Source: Mucilaginibacter oryzae
GTDB taxonomy: Bacteria; Bacteroidota; Bacteroidia; Sphingobacteriales; Sphingobacteriaceae
NCBI RefSeq assembly: GCF_003148845.1
Contig: NZ_QGHA01000009.1
Span: 83,125-147,124 of the forward strand
Length of the DNA stretch: 64,000 nucleotides
Direction: 5' to 3'
This document shows, one piece after another, positions 33,253 through 41,827 of this stretch. Under the pieces are notes generated by a model. It saw only the letters and a list, made by a program, of their open reading frames with translations, did no database searches and was not told where the DNA came from. How positions within the stretch are numbered: the first letter of the stretch is position 1; each line of letters begins with the position of its first letter. The translations under genes were made by a program, and so were the position numbers.

Positions 33253-34206
33253 TTATTCGTTAACCACACCCATCTGGCAAAACTTGTCTATCCGCTCGGC
33301 AACCAGCTCGTCGATGTTTCGCTCTTTTAGGGTCTTTAAATCTTTCAGTAATTGCTTTTTCAGGATACCGGCCATAGCAACCGGATCCTGGTGGGCACCG
33401 CCAAGCGGTTCTTTAATTACGCCGTCAATCAGTTTGTTTTTCAACATTTCTGTCGAGGTTAATTTCAGTACTTCGGCAGCGCGTTCTTTATTTTCCCAGG
33501 TTTTCCAAAGGATGGTTGAACAGTTTTCGGGCGAGATCACCGAATACCAGGAGTTATCGAGCATCATCACCCTATCGCCAATACCAATACCCAGTGCTCC
33601 TCCCGACGCGCCTTCGCCGATAATTACGCAGATAACCGGTACCTTCAATACGGCCATTTCCAGCAGGTTGCGGGCAATAGCCTCGCCTTGTCCACGCTCT
33701 TCGGCTTCTAAACCAGGGTAAGCTCCGGGGGTATCAATCAGGGTAACAACAGGCTTGTTAAACTTCTCGGCCATTTTCATCAGCCTTAAGGCCTTGCGGT
33801 AACCCTCGGGGTTAGCCATACCGAAGTTACGGTACTGGCGCTCTTTGGTGTTACGGCCTTTCTGGTGACCGATAAACATTACGGTTTGGCCATTCAATGT
33901 ACCAAAGCCGCCGATGATGGCTTTATCATCGCCCACGGTACGGTCGCCGTGCAGTTCAATAAAATCATCGCACATCAGCTCGATGTATTGCAAGGTATAA
34001 GGCCTTTCGGGGTGACGGGAAATTTGTACTTTTTGCCAACCGGTAAGGTTGTTATATATATCTTTTTTGGCTTGTTCCAGCTTACCTTCCAGTTCTGTAA
34101 TGGTGGCCGACATGTCGAGCTTATTTTTTTCCTCAACCTGTTTTACCTTTTCAATCTGCTGCTGCAACTCAGCCAGTGGCTTTTCAAAATCGAATGAAAT
34201 CTTCAT
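33253..34206 (-). CDS. accA: Acetyl-CoA carboxylase carboxyltransferase, alpha subunit
   Basis: With AccD transfers the carboxyl group from biotin to acetyl-CoA, the first committed step of fatty acid synthesis. 317 residues, normal length. N-terminal coiled region 'LAELQQQIEKVKQVEEKNKL', then 'RHPERPYTLQYIELMCDDFI', the crotonase-like core 'FIGHQKGRNTKERQYRNFGM', 'VVTLIDTPGAYPGLEAEERG' and 'VICVIIGEGASGGALGIGIG' with the oxyanion glycines. Ends 'IDKFCQMGVVNE'. Transcribed alone; accB/accC/accD are not in the window. Confidence 0.97.
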   Translation of the reverse strand: MKISFDFEKPLAELQQQIEKVKQVEEKNKLDMSATITELEGKLEQAKKDIYNNLTGWQKVQISRHPERPYTLQYIELMCDDFIELHGDRTVGDDKAIIGGFGTLNGQTVMFIGHQKGRNTKERQYRNFGMANPEGYRKALRLMKMAEKFNKPVVTLIDTPGAYPGLEAEERGQGEAIARNLLEMAVLKVPVICVIIGEGASGGALGIGIGDRVMMLDNSWYSVISPENCSTILWKTWENKERAAEVLKLTSTEMLKNKLIDGVIKEPLGGAHQDPVAMAGILKKQLLKDLKTLKERNIDELVAERIDKFCQMGVVNE

Positions 34207-34257
34207 ACATTAAATTTGGAGGCGCTAAATTAAGCAAATCTAACGGGATATTGTCAA

Positions 34258-34761
34258 TTAATGGATTATCAGTGTTTCCAGTTTAGTTACCTGCCCAGGC
34301 GAAAGCAGGTCGGCGGTACTTACGCAGGCCTGTAAAATGGCATTCCTGAGTTCGCCGTAGTATAATCCGGAGCGGTTGGCGTAAAAAATAATGCTGCCAT
34401 TATCGGTACCTTTTTTCAGCAGTTTATCTAAGGTGGTTTCGTTGGTTACAATGAAATTGCCCATTTCAACCCGCTTACGGTGCAGTTCGGTAGCAATGGC
34501 AGCGAGTTTGATAACCTGGTTAGGGATAAGGGTAAGCTCTTTTTTAAATTTCAAAGCATCGCCCGGCATGGGGTAGTGGTTAAGCAGGGCTACCTGGTTT
34601 ATATCATCAAATAAATACTCGCCGGTAATTAGTAAAGTATACTGTTTATCGGTTAGTGTTTTTACGGGCGATTTTTTGAGTGTGCTATCGGGTTGTTGCC
34701 GCGCTTTGGCAGCAGTAAATAAAAACAGGGATATGATGAGGGTTGATAGTGTTTTTAGCAT
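34258..34761 (-). CDS. Exported helical protein, CpxP/Spy-like
   Basis: 167 residues with a signal peptide (MLKTLSTLIISLFLFTAAKA). The mature part is helical with 'LTLIPNQVIKLAAIATELHR' and 'STADLLSPGQVTKLETLIIH', resembling the LTxxQ motifs of periplasmic CpxP/Spy chaperones. The match is weak and the function inferred. Its ATG overlaps the stop of a short upstream ORF (ATGCTAA), which suggests translational coupling. Confidence 0.65.
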   Translation of the reverse strand: MLKTLSTLIISLFLFTAAKARQQPDSTLKKSPVKTLTDKQYTLLITGEYLFDDINQVALLNHYPMPGDALKFKKELTLIPNQVIKLAAIATELHRKRVEMGNFIVTNETTLDKLLKKGTDNGSIIFYANRSGLYYGELRNAILQACVSTADLLSPGQVTKLETLIIH

Positions 34762-34877
34762 AGGCGGGGTGATTTTACTTTTTTTAGGCGTTGTTCTATC
34801 TGTTTTAACATATCCAAAGCCTTATCGTAAGAGATATGAATGCCTTCAATTTTGAAGGAAGCAATCATTGATTTCAT
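34755..34877 (-). CDS. Possible 40-residue leader protein coupled to the CpxP-like gene
   Basis: An ATG at 34877 opens a frame encoding MKSMIASFKIEGIHISYDKA... of 40 residues, helical and basic at the end (QIEQRLKKVKSPRLC). Its TAA overlaps the ATG of the next gene (ATGCTAA), a classic coupling signal. Too short to assign; amphipathic helix likely. It could be chance, but overlap and codon choice speak for it. Confidence 0.45.
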   Translation of the reverse strand: MKSMIASFKIEGIHISYDKALDMLKQIEQRLKKVKSPRLC

Positions 34878-34958
34878 TTATCAATGCTATTTATTTCGTA
34901 CAATAAGGCACCGTAAATTATCGGTATAAATAATGTTTCTGCTACATTGTTAATTTGG

Positions 34959-35070
34959 GCGTTGCCTGCGGCCCGGGCTTTCCGTTCCAAGTACCTCGCC
35001 TTTCCTGCGCGCAACGCCTACCCGCGCTGTGGGCTTTCTGCTGCAATCCCTAACGCTGCCCGGCGCGTCA
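34959..35070. repeat. GC-rich dispersed repeat (GCGTTGCCTGCGGCCCGGGC family, copy 1)
   Basis: Begins GCGTTGCCTGCGGCCCGGGC and ends CCTAACGCTGCCCGGCGCG. Relatives lie at 54958-55078 and, shortened, at 55918-55975. The ends are partly complementary (GCGTT...AACGC). It makes up most of the gene-free stretch 34878-35198; the rest shows no feature. Confidence 0.6.
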
Positions 35071-35198
35071 TAGCAATGCTTGAACATATTAACGGTTTCC
35101 TTTGCGCCTTAGCATCTTGCCTGCTTAAAAATCGTAACTATTCAAACCCCAAAGTCTTTGCGTCTTAAAATCTTTGCGAGAAAAATTTAACTTGCTTA

Positions 35199-36956
35199 TC
35201 AGTCCACCTTCACAACTTTAGTCCTCGCCGAGACGCCATTCTCATTAAATGCCTCTATCTGGAAATAATAGGGCAAGCTTTTATCCATCCCGTTAAAATA
35301 ATACTCGTTACGGCCATAAACCATCATGCTGCTATATAATTTATCGGGTGCTATACCGAAGTAAATGGTGTAGCCTGTGGCGTTGTCGTTAGGTTTCCAT
35401 TTAAGCCAGGAGTTGCGGCGCTCACTGTCGCCGCGCAGCACAATGAGGTTTTGCACGGTATCCGGCCTTGCTCCGCTGCCTTTGCCAAATACCCTTAAAC
35501 CTGATAGCGCGAACTTGCCGGTAGGCATATGCAGGTTCACCATTTTTATATAGCGGGCTTTGGCCGGGGTTTTCAACTGAATATAATCATGCGGAACATC
35601 TTTACGTTTTTTGCTTTTATCAATCAGCGGCATCCAGGTTTTACCGTTAAGCGAGGAGTAAATGAGGTATTGGTGATAAACGCCCTGCGATTTGCCCATA
35701 AATTCCGCGTCCTGGTCTGCATAGTTTACCTGGATGGCGTTGATGGTGCTTACTTCACCCAGATCGGTTTTCAGCCATTCGCCTTTGTTGGCTGTTTTGG
35801 CGCTCCAGTAGGTTTTAATATCCTCATCAACCGCGTTGTTGGCAGCGTATGCGCCGAGGGTTGATGAAACTTCTACCGGTTTGTTGTAGTTGAGCAGCAT
35901 CCATCCGGTAAAATTACTTTTCAGGTGATCTTCCGGTCCGTTAGCCAGGTAATGCGGGTAATCGCCGTAAGCGGTGTTGCTGTACAATACGCCATCCTGA
36001 TCAAAACCGGCCGGCCAGAAACCGATGCGGCGCTCAAAGTTGTTTTTTACCGAAATGCCCATGGTGCTGATATGCCAGTAATTGCCATACTTATCCTGCC
36101 AGGTAGCCCCATGGCCAGCGCCTTTGGCAAAGCCACCCGGTTTGTACGAAAATGGGTTATGCTTTTGATACGTGAACGGCCCCAGCGGTTTATCGCCCAC
36201 AAAAACGCCATCGCCATAGCCGCTTTGCTCGGTACCCGGCGCGCCGAATTGCAGGTAATATTTGCCTTTATACTTGTTCATCCACGAGCCCTCGATAAAA
36301 GGAAGCAGGAAAACATTATCATTATGTTCGCCAAAGCGTTCCCAGCCATGCTCTTCGGGGTTCAGTTTTACCATTTCCTTTTTGGGGCCGATAGGCTCGA
36401 AGGTGTGACGGTCAATTTCCTGTCCGTATAGCGGGAGTGTATTGCTTGAACCGTGGTAGATGTAAACCCGGCCGTCATCATCAGCAAACATACCGGGGTC
36501 CCAGGCGCCTACTTTAAAATAGTCTTTGGCTGCCTTCCAATCATCGCGGGTAGGATTGGTGCTCATCCAGAGGGTAAAATCCTTATTATAGGTCGATCCG
36601 ATCACCAGCAGGGTATCACCCAAAACCAAAGTGGCCGGCGCGCAAAGCTCATCGCCCTGAACTTCGTTGTAGGGCCGCACAAATTTGCGGTACACAAAAT
36701 TCCAGTTCAGCATATCATCGCTCCACCAGTAACCGAATTGATTGGTGGAGAACAGGTAATATTTGCCTTTAAACAAAGTCATGGTCGGGTCGGCAGTGGC
36801 CCGGTGTTTTCCCCAACTTGCAAAGTTTTTAAAAGGCGTATAACCATAATCCAGGTTAAGCGGGTTGCAATAGGTAAGCCGTTTATTTTGCGCCTGGGCA
36901 TTCAATAAGCCGAAGCAAAATATCAGTACCAGCAGGTATCGGTGAGTCTTCTTCAT
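35199..36956 (-). CDS. Glycoside hydrolase family 43 protein with discoidin and fibronectin-like domains
   Basis: Secreted glycosidase of 585 residues, predicted to remove arabinose, xylose or galactose units from plant polysaccharides. Signal peptide MKKTHRYLLVLIFCFGLLNA. Five-bladed propeller: base Asp in 'HRATADPTMTLFKGKYYLFS', modulator Asp in 'VGAWDPGMFADDDGRVY', and 'GAGHGATWQDKYGNYWH' for the later blades. A discoidin (F5/8 type C) domain follows about 370-495 ('YAANNAVDEDIKTYWSAKTA', 'LSGLRVFGKG') and an Fn3-like end ('FNENGVSARTKVVK'). Divergent from the GH42 gene, suggesting a shared inducing sugar. Confidence 0.9.
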   Translation of the reverse strand: MKKTHRYLLVLIFCFGLLNAQAQNKRLTYCNPLNLDYGYTPFKNFASWGKHRATADPTMTLFKGKYYLFSTNQFGYWWSDDMLNWNFVYRKFVRPYNEVQGDELCAPATLVLGDTLLVIGSTYNKDFTLWMSTNPTRDDWKAAKDYFKVGAWDPGMFADDDGRVYIYHGSSNTLPLYGQEIDRHTFEPIGPKKEMVKLNPEEHGWERFGEHNDNVFLLPFIEGSWMNKYKGKYYLQFGAPGTEQSGYGDGVFVGDKPLGPFTYQKHNPFSYKPGGFAKGAGHGATWQDKYGNYWHISTMGISVKNNFERRIGFWPAGFDQDGVLYSNTAYGDYPHYLANGPEDHLKSNFTGWMLLNYNKPVEVSSTLGAYAANNAVDEDIKTYWSAKTANKGEWLKTDLGEVSTINAIQVNYADQDAEFMGKSQGVYHQYLIYSSLNGKTWMPLIDKSKKRKDVPHDYIQLKTPAKARYIKMVNLHMPTGKFALSGLRVFGKGSGARPDTVQNLIVLRGDSERRNSWLKWKPNDNATGYTIYFGIAPDKLYSSMMVYGRNEYYFNGMDKSLPYYFQIEAFNENGVSARTKVVKVD

Positions 36957-37071
36957 AACAGGTTATCAATGGTTATACAGGTAAAACAATTGGCTGCTAA
37001 TATCAGTTTTTAAGCTGCAATAAAAATGGCGTTCACTACTACATCTGTTTCACACGCTAAAAAAAATATTA

Positions 37072-37098
37072 TTGCGTGTTAAAGACACAATTAATTTG
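37072..37098 (+). promoter_or_regulatory. Candidate promoter of the GH42 gene
   Basis: TTG at 37072-37074, 17-bp gap, TAATTTG at 37092-37098, resembling the Bacteroidota -33/-7 pair TTTG and TAnnTTTG. It is 44 bp before the ATG at 37143 in the divergent GH43-GH42 interval. Confidence 0.4.
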
Positions 37099-37142
37099 TA
37101 CTTTCATCAGCATAAGCCATTTAGCCTGAATTTAGCCTTTTT

Positions 37143-39227
37143 ATGAAAAAGATTTACCTGTTGCTGCTTTTTGTGCAGTTGCTTTTTATCTCAAAAACCT
37201 TCGCCCAATATCCTAAAATGGATAAGCTGCTTTACGGCGTAGCTTACTACGATGAATACATGCCCTACGAGCGGCTGGATCAGGATGTACAGATGATGAA
37301 AGCCTGTGGCATCAACGTGGTTCGTATTGCCGAAAGTACCTGGAGCACTGAAGAACCGCAGGATGGTGTTTTTGATTTTACACATATCGACAGGGTATTG
37401 AACGCCATGCAAAAAGCAGGCATCCACGTCATCATAGGTACGCCAACCTATGCCGTGCCTACCTGGATGGTAAAAAAGCATCCCGAAATTCTGGCCATTA
37501 CCCCCTCGGGCCAAAACCAGTACGGGGCAAGGCAAAACATGGATATTACCAACAAAGATTACCGCTTTTATGCCGAACGCGTGATCCGCAAAATAATGGA
37601 GCACGTAAAGGATAACCCGGCAGTTATAGGCTACCAGGTAGATAACGAAACCAAGGCCTACAACACCGCCGGACCAAACGTACAGGCCTTGTTTGTAAAC
37701 TACATGAAGGCCAAATACAAAACGCTTGATAATATCAACCACATTTTTGGCCTTGACTACTGGAGCAACCGCATCAATAACTGGGACGATTTTCCGTCGA
37801 TGATCGGCACCATCAACGGTAGCCTGGGTGCCGAGTTTGCCAAATTTCAGCGCCAACTGGTTACCGATTATTTAGCCTGGCAGGCAGCTATAGTGCGCGA
37901 GTATAAACGCCCCGATCAGTTTATCACCCAAAACTTCGACCTGGAATGGAAAGGTTTCTCTTTCGGCATCCAGCCTGATGTTGATCATTTTGCTGCCGCG
38001 AAGGCTTTGGATATAGCAGGGATAGATATTTATCACCCCAGCCAGGATAACCTGACCGGGGTGGAAATTTCCTTCGGTGGTGATGTGGCCCGTTCCATGA
38101 AGGGCGGCAAAAATTATCTCACCATCGAAACCGAAGCGCAGGGCTTCCCGCAATGGACACCTTATCCAGGGCAATTGCGTCTGCAGGCATTCAGCCACCT
38201 GGCGTCGGGCGCTAACATGGTAAGTTACTGGCCATGGCATTCCATTCACAACTCGGCCGAAACTTACTGGAAAGGTTTGCTGAGCCATGATTTTGAACCT
38301 AACCCCGTTTATGAGGAAGCCAAAACAATAGGTAAAGATTTCGACAGGCTGAGCGCCAAACTCATCAACCTGAAAAAGAAAAACGATGTAGCTATCCTGT
38401 TCAGCAATGAAGCTTTGAGCGGCTTCAAGGCTTTCGGCTTTGGATGGGGTGTCCGCACAGGGTATAACGATGTGCTACGCCAGTTTTATGATGGCCTTTA
38501 CCACATGAACGTAGGCTGCGACTTTGTTGACCCGACAAGCAAAAACATCGAAGATTATAAACTGCTGATTGTGCCGCTGTTGTACGCCGCGCCCGACAGC
38601 CTGCTGCAACGCCTCAACACCTACGTTAAAAACGGCGGCCACATTATTTACACCTTTAAAACTGGCTTTGCCGATGAAAATGTAAAAGTACGAACCAGCC
38701 ATCAGCCGGGCATCATTAACGAAGCCTGCGGAATTTACTACAGCCAGTTCACTGATCCCGGCAATGCCTCATTAAAAGCTGATACCTGGAACCTGAAACC
38801 CGAAGATAAAAAGCTCAACACCTGGATGGAACTCATCACCCCAACCACCGCCAAAGTGCTGGCCTATTATGACCACCCGGTTTGGGGTAAGTATGCCGCC
38901 ATTACCCAAAATAACTATGGTAAAGGTGTTGCTACCTATATAGGCGCGATTACTACCGCTGCCGTTACCGACAAAATACTTGCCGACGAGGTAAAAGCTA
39001 TTGGACTGTGGGGCGACGACCAGCAATTGGCCTGGCCTTTAGTTACCAAACAAGGAGTTAACCAGGCTGGAAAAACGGTTCATTACTATTTTAACTACTC
39101 GGCCCATGAAGGCGCTGTCACTTACCCTTATGGTAACGGGAAGGAGCTTTTATCAGGAAAAAATATCAGCCGGGGCAGCAACTTAGCGCTGGAGCCCTGG
39201 GGCGTAAAAATCGTCGAGTCGAATTAG
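37143..39227 (+). CDS. Beta-galactosidase, glycoside hydrolase family 42
   Basis: Exported retaining beta-galactosidase-type enzyme of 694 residues. Signal peptide MKKIYLLLLFVQLLFISKTF, cleavage about FAQYP. TIM barrel with 'YGVAYYDEYMPYERLDQDVQ' and 'GINVVRIAESTWSTEEPQDG', acid/base Glu169 in 'IGYQVDNETKAYN' and nucleophile Glu329 or Glu331 in 'YLTIETEAQGFPQW'. A trimerisation-like beta-sandwich follows ('LLIVPLLYAAPDSLLQRLNT') and a small C-terminal domain. Start chosen for the signal peptide. Divergent GH43 partner; no SusC/SusD genes adjoin, so this is not a full polysaccharide utilisation locus. Confidence 0.93.
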   Translation: MKKIYLLLLFVQLLFISKTFAQYPKMDKLLYGVAYYDEYMPYERLDQDVQMMKACGINVVRIAESTWSTEEPQDGVFDFTHIDRVLNAMQKAGIHVIIGTPTYAVPTWMVKKHPEILAITPSGQNQYGARQNMDITNKDYRFYAERVIRKIMEHVKDNPAVIGYQVDNETKAYNTAGPNVQALFVNYMKAKYKTLDNINHIFGLDYWSNRINNWDDFPSMIGTINGSLGAEFAKFQRQLVTDYLAWQAAIVREYKRPDQFITQNFDLEWKGFSFGIQPDVDHFAAAKALDIAGIDIYHPSQDNLTGVEISFGGDVARSMKGGKNYLTIETEAQGFPQWTPYPGQLRLQAFSHLASGANMVSYWPWHSIHNSAETYWKGLLSHDFEPNPVYEEAKTIGKDFDRLSAKLINLKKKNDVAILFSNEALSGFKAFGFGWGVRTGYNDVLRQFYDGLYHMNVGCDFVDPTSKNIEDYKLLIVPLLYAAPDSLLQRLNTYVKNGGHIIYTFKTGFADENVKVRTSHQPGIINEACGIYYSQFTDPGNASLKADTWNLKPEDKKLNTWMELITPTTAKVLAYYDHPVWGKYAAITQNNYGKGVATYIGAITTAAVTDKILADEVKAIGLWGDDQQLAWPLVTKQGVNQAGKTVHYYFNYSAHEGAVTYPYGNGKELLSGKNISRGSNLALEPWGVKIVESN

Positions 39228-39599
39228 TTAGCTGTTCACCTTCCGGGTTTTGCGGAGAAAGATCAAAGCAACCAGGCCAATCAGCGCGAATGCACCCAGT
39301 ACCCAATAACCTTTGGTTTGCGATGGGTTAACGTCTTTTTGATCGTCGGCAGATGCTTGCTTAACGCCCGCGTCGCCGGCAGGCACACTGGTTTGGGTGC
39401 TATCCTGCAATGTTCCGGTGCCCGTGCCGGATACCGTAGCCGAACCGGGCGCACCCTGGCTGGCACCATTACCGGCACCTGCGCCATTAGCTTTAGTTGT
39501 GGATGAGGTATCTTTATTGCCTTGTGCCGATGCAGGGGCAATAAAACCGAGTGCCAGGCCTAAAAACAAGATAGTCAGTTTTACTTTTAACGTTTTCAT
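39228..39599 (-). CDS. Exported Gly/Ser/Thr-rich protein with C-terminal membrane anchor
   Basis: 123 residues: signal peptide MKTLKVKLTILFLGLALGFI (cleavage about ASAQ), a low-complexity linker rich in Ala, Gly, Ser and Thr (about 28-90), then a helix 'GYWVLGAFALIGLVALIFL' and a basic tail RKTRKVNS. The linker-helix-basic order looks like a sorting signal, but no LPxTG or PEP motif is seen; 'NPSQTKGYW' precedes the helix. Its stop abuts the GH42 stop. Unknown function. Confidence 0.72.
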   Translation of the reverse strand: MKTLKVKLTILFLGLALGFIAPASAQGNKDTSSTTKANGAGAGNGASQGAPGSATVSGTGTGTLQDSTQTSVPAGDAGVKQASADDQKDVNPSQTKGYWVLGAFALIGLVALIFLRKTRKVNS

Positions 39600-39696
39600 A
39601 GCATAGGTATTGATGTTTTAGATACAGCACAATAGCTATGCCAGCGATGTTTTGTAAAAATAATTTCTTGCGTTCATCTGTGATGCGTGCTTACAG

Positions 39697-39915
39697 GGCT
39701 AAGACGCGTTGCAAACGCGAAATCATGTTAAGCGCTCGTTTATAACGAGCGCAAGTTATTTTATACTCTTGCGCTCATCTGCGATGAGTGCTTAATATGG
39801 GCTCACGTTTGTAACGTGAGCGATATGCTAAGACGCGTTGCAAACGCGAAACCACGTTAAGCGCTCGTTACAAACGAGCGCAAGGTATTTTATACGCTTG
39901 CGCAGTTAGATATAT
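39697..39915. repeat. REP palindrome cluster downstream of the second RAYT gene
   Basis: Units: GCGTTGCAAACGC (about 39705, 39836), GCGCTCGTTTATAACGAGCGC (about 39731), GCGCTCGTTACAAACGAGCGC (39859) and GCTCACGTTTGTAACGTGAGC (39799). These differ in sequence from the repeats around the first RAYT. Nothing else is present in the gap 39600-39918. Confidence 0.78.
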
Positions 39916-39918
39916 GGT

Positions 39919-40488
39919 TTACTTTATAAACGTAAAACCACGGTCCAATATCACAACATCCAGCACCCCTGCCTCTCCTGCATAATTGCTGGCTGAACTA
40001 TAAAGATAATGCTCCGGCCTGGTTACAATTTCGGCTCTTACGGGGTTATCATGTATGTAATCCAATTTTTGAAACAGAATGCTTTCCTTATCGCATTCAA
40101 TACCGTGATAGCCCTCCCTCCATACCTTGTATTCCTGTATCCTATCGTCAAACCGGGCATTGTATTGAAACCGGTATAGCATCCAATCCCTGCGGCTTTC
40201 GTTTTCGGATTTGATGAGGTTGATGATCTGTTTGCTGGTGTGCTTCTTAAAATCCCGTATAATATCGGGTAACCGCGCGGGATATCTGGCAGATACCAGT
40301 AAATGCAGGTGATTGGTCATCAAACAAAAACCATAAATTTCCAAACCTTTATTTTGCTGGCAATAGGTAAGCGAATTAATGATTAGTTGTTTATAGGCAG
40401 GGCGGATAAAAACATCAACCCAATCAACAACTGTAAATGTTACAAAATGAATCTCCTCGTGATTGCGTACCCTGTATTGATGCGACAT
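39919..40488 (-). CDS. REP-associated tyrosine transposase (RAYT), second copy
   Basis: 189 residues of the Y1 (IS200-like) family. HUH motif 'MTNHLHLLVSARY' (His-Leu-His), 'YRVRNHEEIHFVTFTVVDWV' at the N-terminus and 'LDYIHDNPVRAEIVTRPEHY' toward the C-terminus with the Tyr-Ile-His-x-Asn-Pro block. About 35-40% identical by eye to the copy at 14528, so not a recent duplication. It has its own family of GCGCTCGTT palindromes on both sides. Confidence 0.9.
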   Translation of the reverse strand: MSHQYRVRNHEEIHFVTFTVVDWVDVFIRPAYKQLIINSLTYCQQNKGLEIYGFCLMTNHLHLLVSARYPARLPDIIRDFKKHTSKQIINLIKSENESRRDWMLYRFQYNARFDDRIQEYKVWREGYHGIECDKESILFQKLDYIHDNPVRAEIVTRPEHYLYSSASNYAGEAGVLDVVILDRGFTFIK

Positions 40489-40539
40489 GGCTGATTAGGT
40501 TTGAGCGCTAATTTAGTGATAGTGCATTGCAAACGCAAT

Positions 40540-40750
40540 AATATGTACAGACGCGTTGCAAACGCGAAGCCACGTTAAGCACTCGTTATAAACGAGCGCA
40601 AGATATACGTGTAAGTTTTATCGCGTTGTAAACGCAAGCCCATGTTAAGCGCTCGTTATAAACGAGCGCAAGTTCTTTCTTATTTTTTATTTACTCTTGC
40701 GCTCATCTGTGATGAGCGCTTAACCTGGGCTTGCGTTTGTAACGCAAGTT
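40540..40750. repeat. REP palindrome cluster upstream of the second RAYT gene
   Basis: Units: GCGTTGCAAACGC (40552), CACTCGTTATAAACGAGCGC (40580), GCGTTGTAAACGC (40622), GCGCTCGTTATAAACGAGCGC (40648), GCGCTCATCTGTGATGAGCGC (about 40698) and TTGCGTTTGTAACGCAA (40731). Several differ only in the central three bases. They fill the gap 40489-40867 together with a terminator at 40833. Confidence 0.78.
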
Positions 40751-40832
40751 GAGTAAACGATATGACATAAAAAATGCGCCGGCTTTACAACCGACGCACA
40801 AACCAATATATAGAAAGAAACAAAATTTCATA

Positions 40833-40862
40833 AAAAAACCTGTGCCTTCCCGCACAGGTTTA
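40833..40862 (-). terminator. Rho-independent terminator after the bestrophin gene
   Basis: AAACCTGTGC pairs with GCACAGGTTT around CTTCCC, with an A-run on the left that is a U-tail on the minus-strand transcript; 6 bp beyond the stop. Confidence 0.88.
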
Positions 40863-40867
40863 AAAGC

Positions 40868-41800
40868 TTACAGTATATAATATACGTCGGCTTTGTTGGC
40901 AGCAGTATGGGCTGCTGCCCGCTCACCCTCATGAGTATCGTTTAACATCTGTTTCAAATCGCGCTCAATGGTTTGCGATATGGCAGTTGTTGGTGTATCG
41001 GTGGGTTTGTTTTCAAACGGATCCTGCAGGTGGATGGCCATTTTTTCAACCAGTAAAAACGCCGCGGCTATAGCTATGATCAATGGCACCTCAAACATGC
41101 CGAAAAACTCGATAAGCCCGAATGGCAGCATAATGATAAACAGGTACAAGCAAAAATGGATGTACAGGCTGTACGTTACCGGGAAAACGGTGTTTTTGAT
41201 CCGCTCGCATTTACCCATGGCATCGCAAAGCCGGGTTAGCGTACCATCTATCTGTACCTGCTGGTAATCATTCAGCCAACCGTTTTTGTAGGCCAATTTT
41301 AAATCCAGGCCATGCAATTTCAACAGACTGTTGGGTACGTTGGTAAAGCGGTGCGTAAACTTCACTTCTTCATCAACCAGTAACCCCGAGGTTTTGGCGT
41401 ATGGATCCTGCTTACGTAACGATTGGCTCAGGCTGTAGCACCACGCTATCTGCCGGTGTACAAAGCGCTTTTTAAAACCTTCAATCTCTTCGCAGGCCGC
41501 GTTATCGCCATTTAAAAAGGTAGTAAGCTCGCGGGTAAGTGAGCGCGAATCGTTAACAATGGCCCCCCAGATGCTGCGGGCTTCCCACCAACGGTCGTAA
41601 GCCTGGTTTGAGCGGAAGGCCAGCAACAGCGATATTATGGTAGCCAGTATGGCCGGTACAGCAATCGGGATCGAGATCCTGTATTCGGGCAAAAACTTAT
41701 GGAACAGGGCTATCGTTACTGCATACCCGGCAACCAGTAACAGCTCGTTCTTAATTTTTCCCACCACATATTTTACCGGGATATTTTCTTTCAATAGCAT
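40868..41800 (-). CDS. Bestrophin-family anion channel
   Basis: Inner-membrane pentameric channel of 310 residues, bacterial bestrophin/UPF0187. First helix region 'ELLLVAGYAVTIALFHKFL', pore-lining 'ISIPIAVPAILATIISLLLA' and the family signature 'FRSNQAYDRWWEARSIWGAI'. Later helices 'YIHFCLYLFIIMLPFGLIEF' and 'VPLIIAIAAAFLLVEKMAIH' and the conserved 'DPFENKPTDTPTTAISQTIE'. The gene follows a USP-like gene by 27 bp on the same strand, probably one operon. Confidence 0.92.
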   Translation of the reverse strand: MLLKENIPVKYVVGKIKNELLLVAGYAVTIALFHKFLPEYRISIPIAVPAILATIISLLLAFRSNQAYDRWWEARSIWGAIVNDSRSLTRELTTFLNGDNAACEEIEGFKKRFVHRQIAWCYSLSQSLRKQDPYAKTSGLLVDEEVKFTHRFTNVPNSLLKLHGLDLKLAYKNGWLNDYQQVQIDGTLTRLCDAMGKCERIKNTVFPVTYSLYIHFCLYLFIIMLPFGLIEFFGMFEVPLIIAIAAAFLLVEKMAIHLQDPFENKPTDTPTTAISQTIERDLKQMLNDTHEGERAAAHTAANKADVYYIL

Positions 41801-41827
41801 AGATTGTTTTTTTAGTTTGATAAATAA

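Noticed and set aside
34947..35168. 73-codon ORF before the GH43 gene
   Set aside because: It consists of the GC-rich dispersed repeat, which also creates ORFs at 54884-55244.
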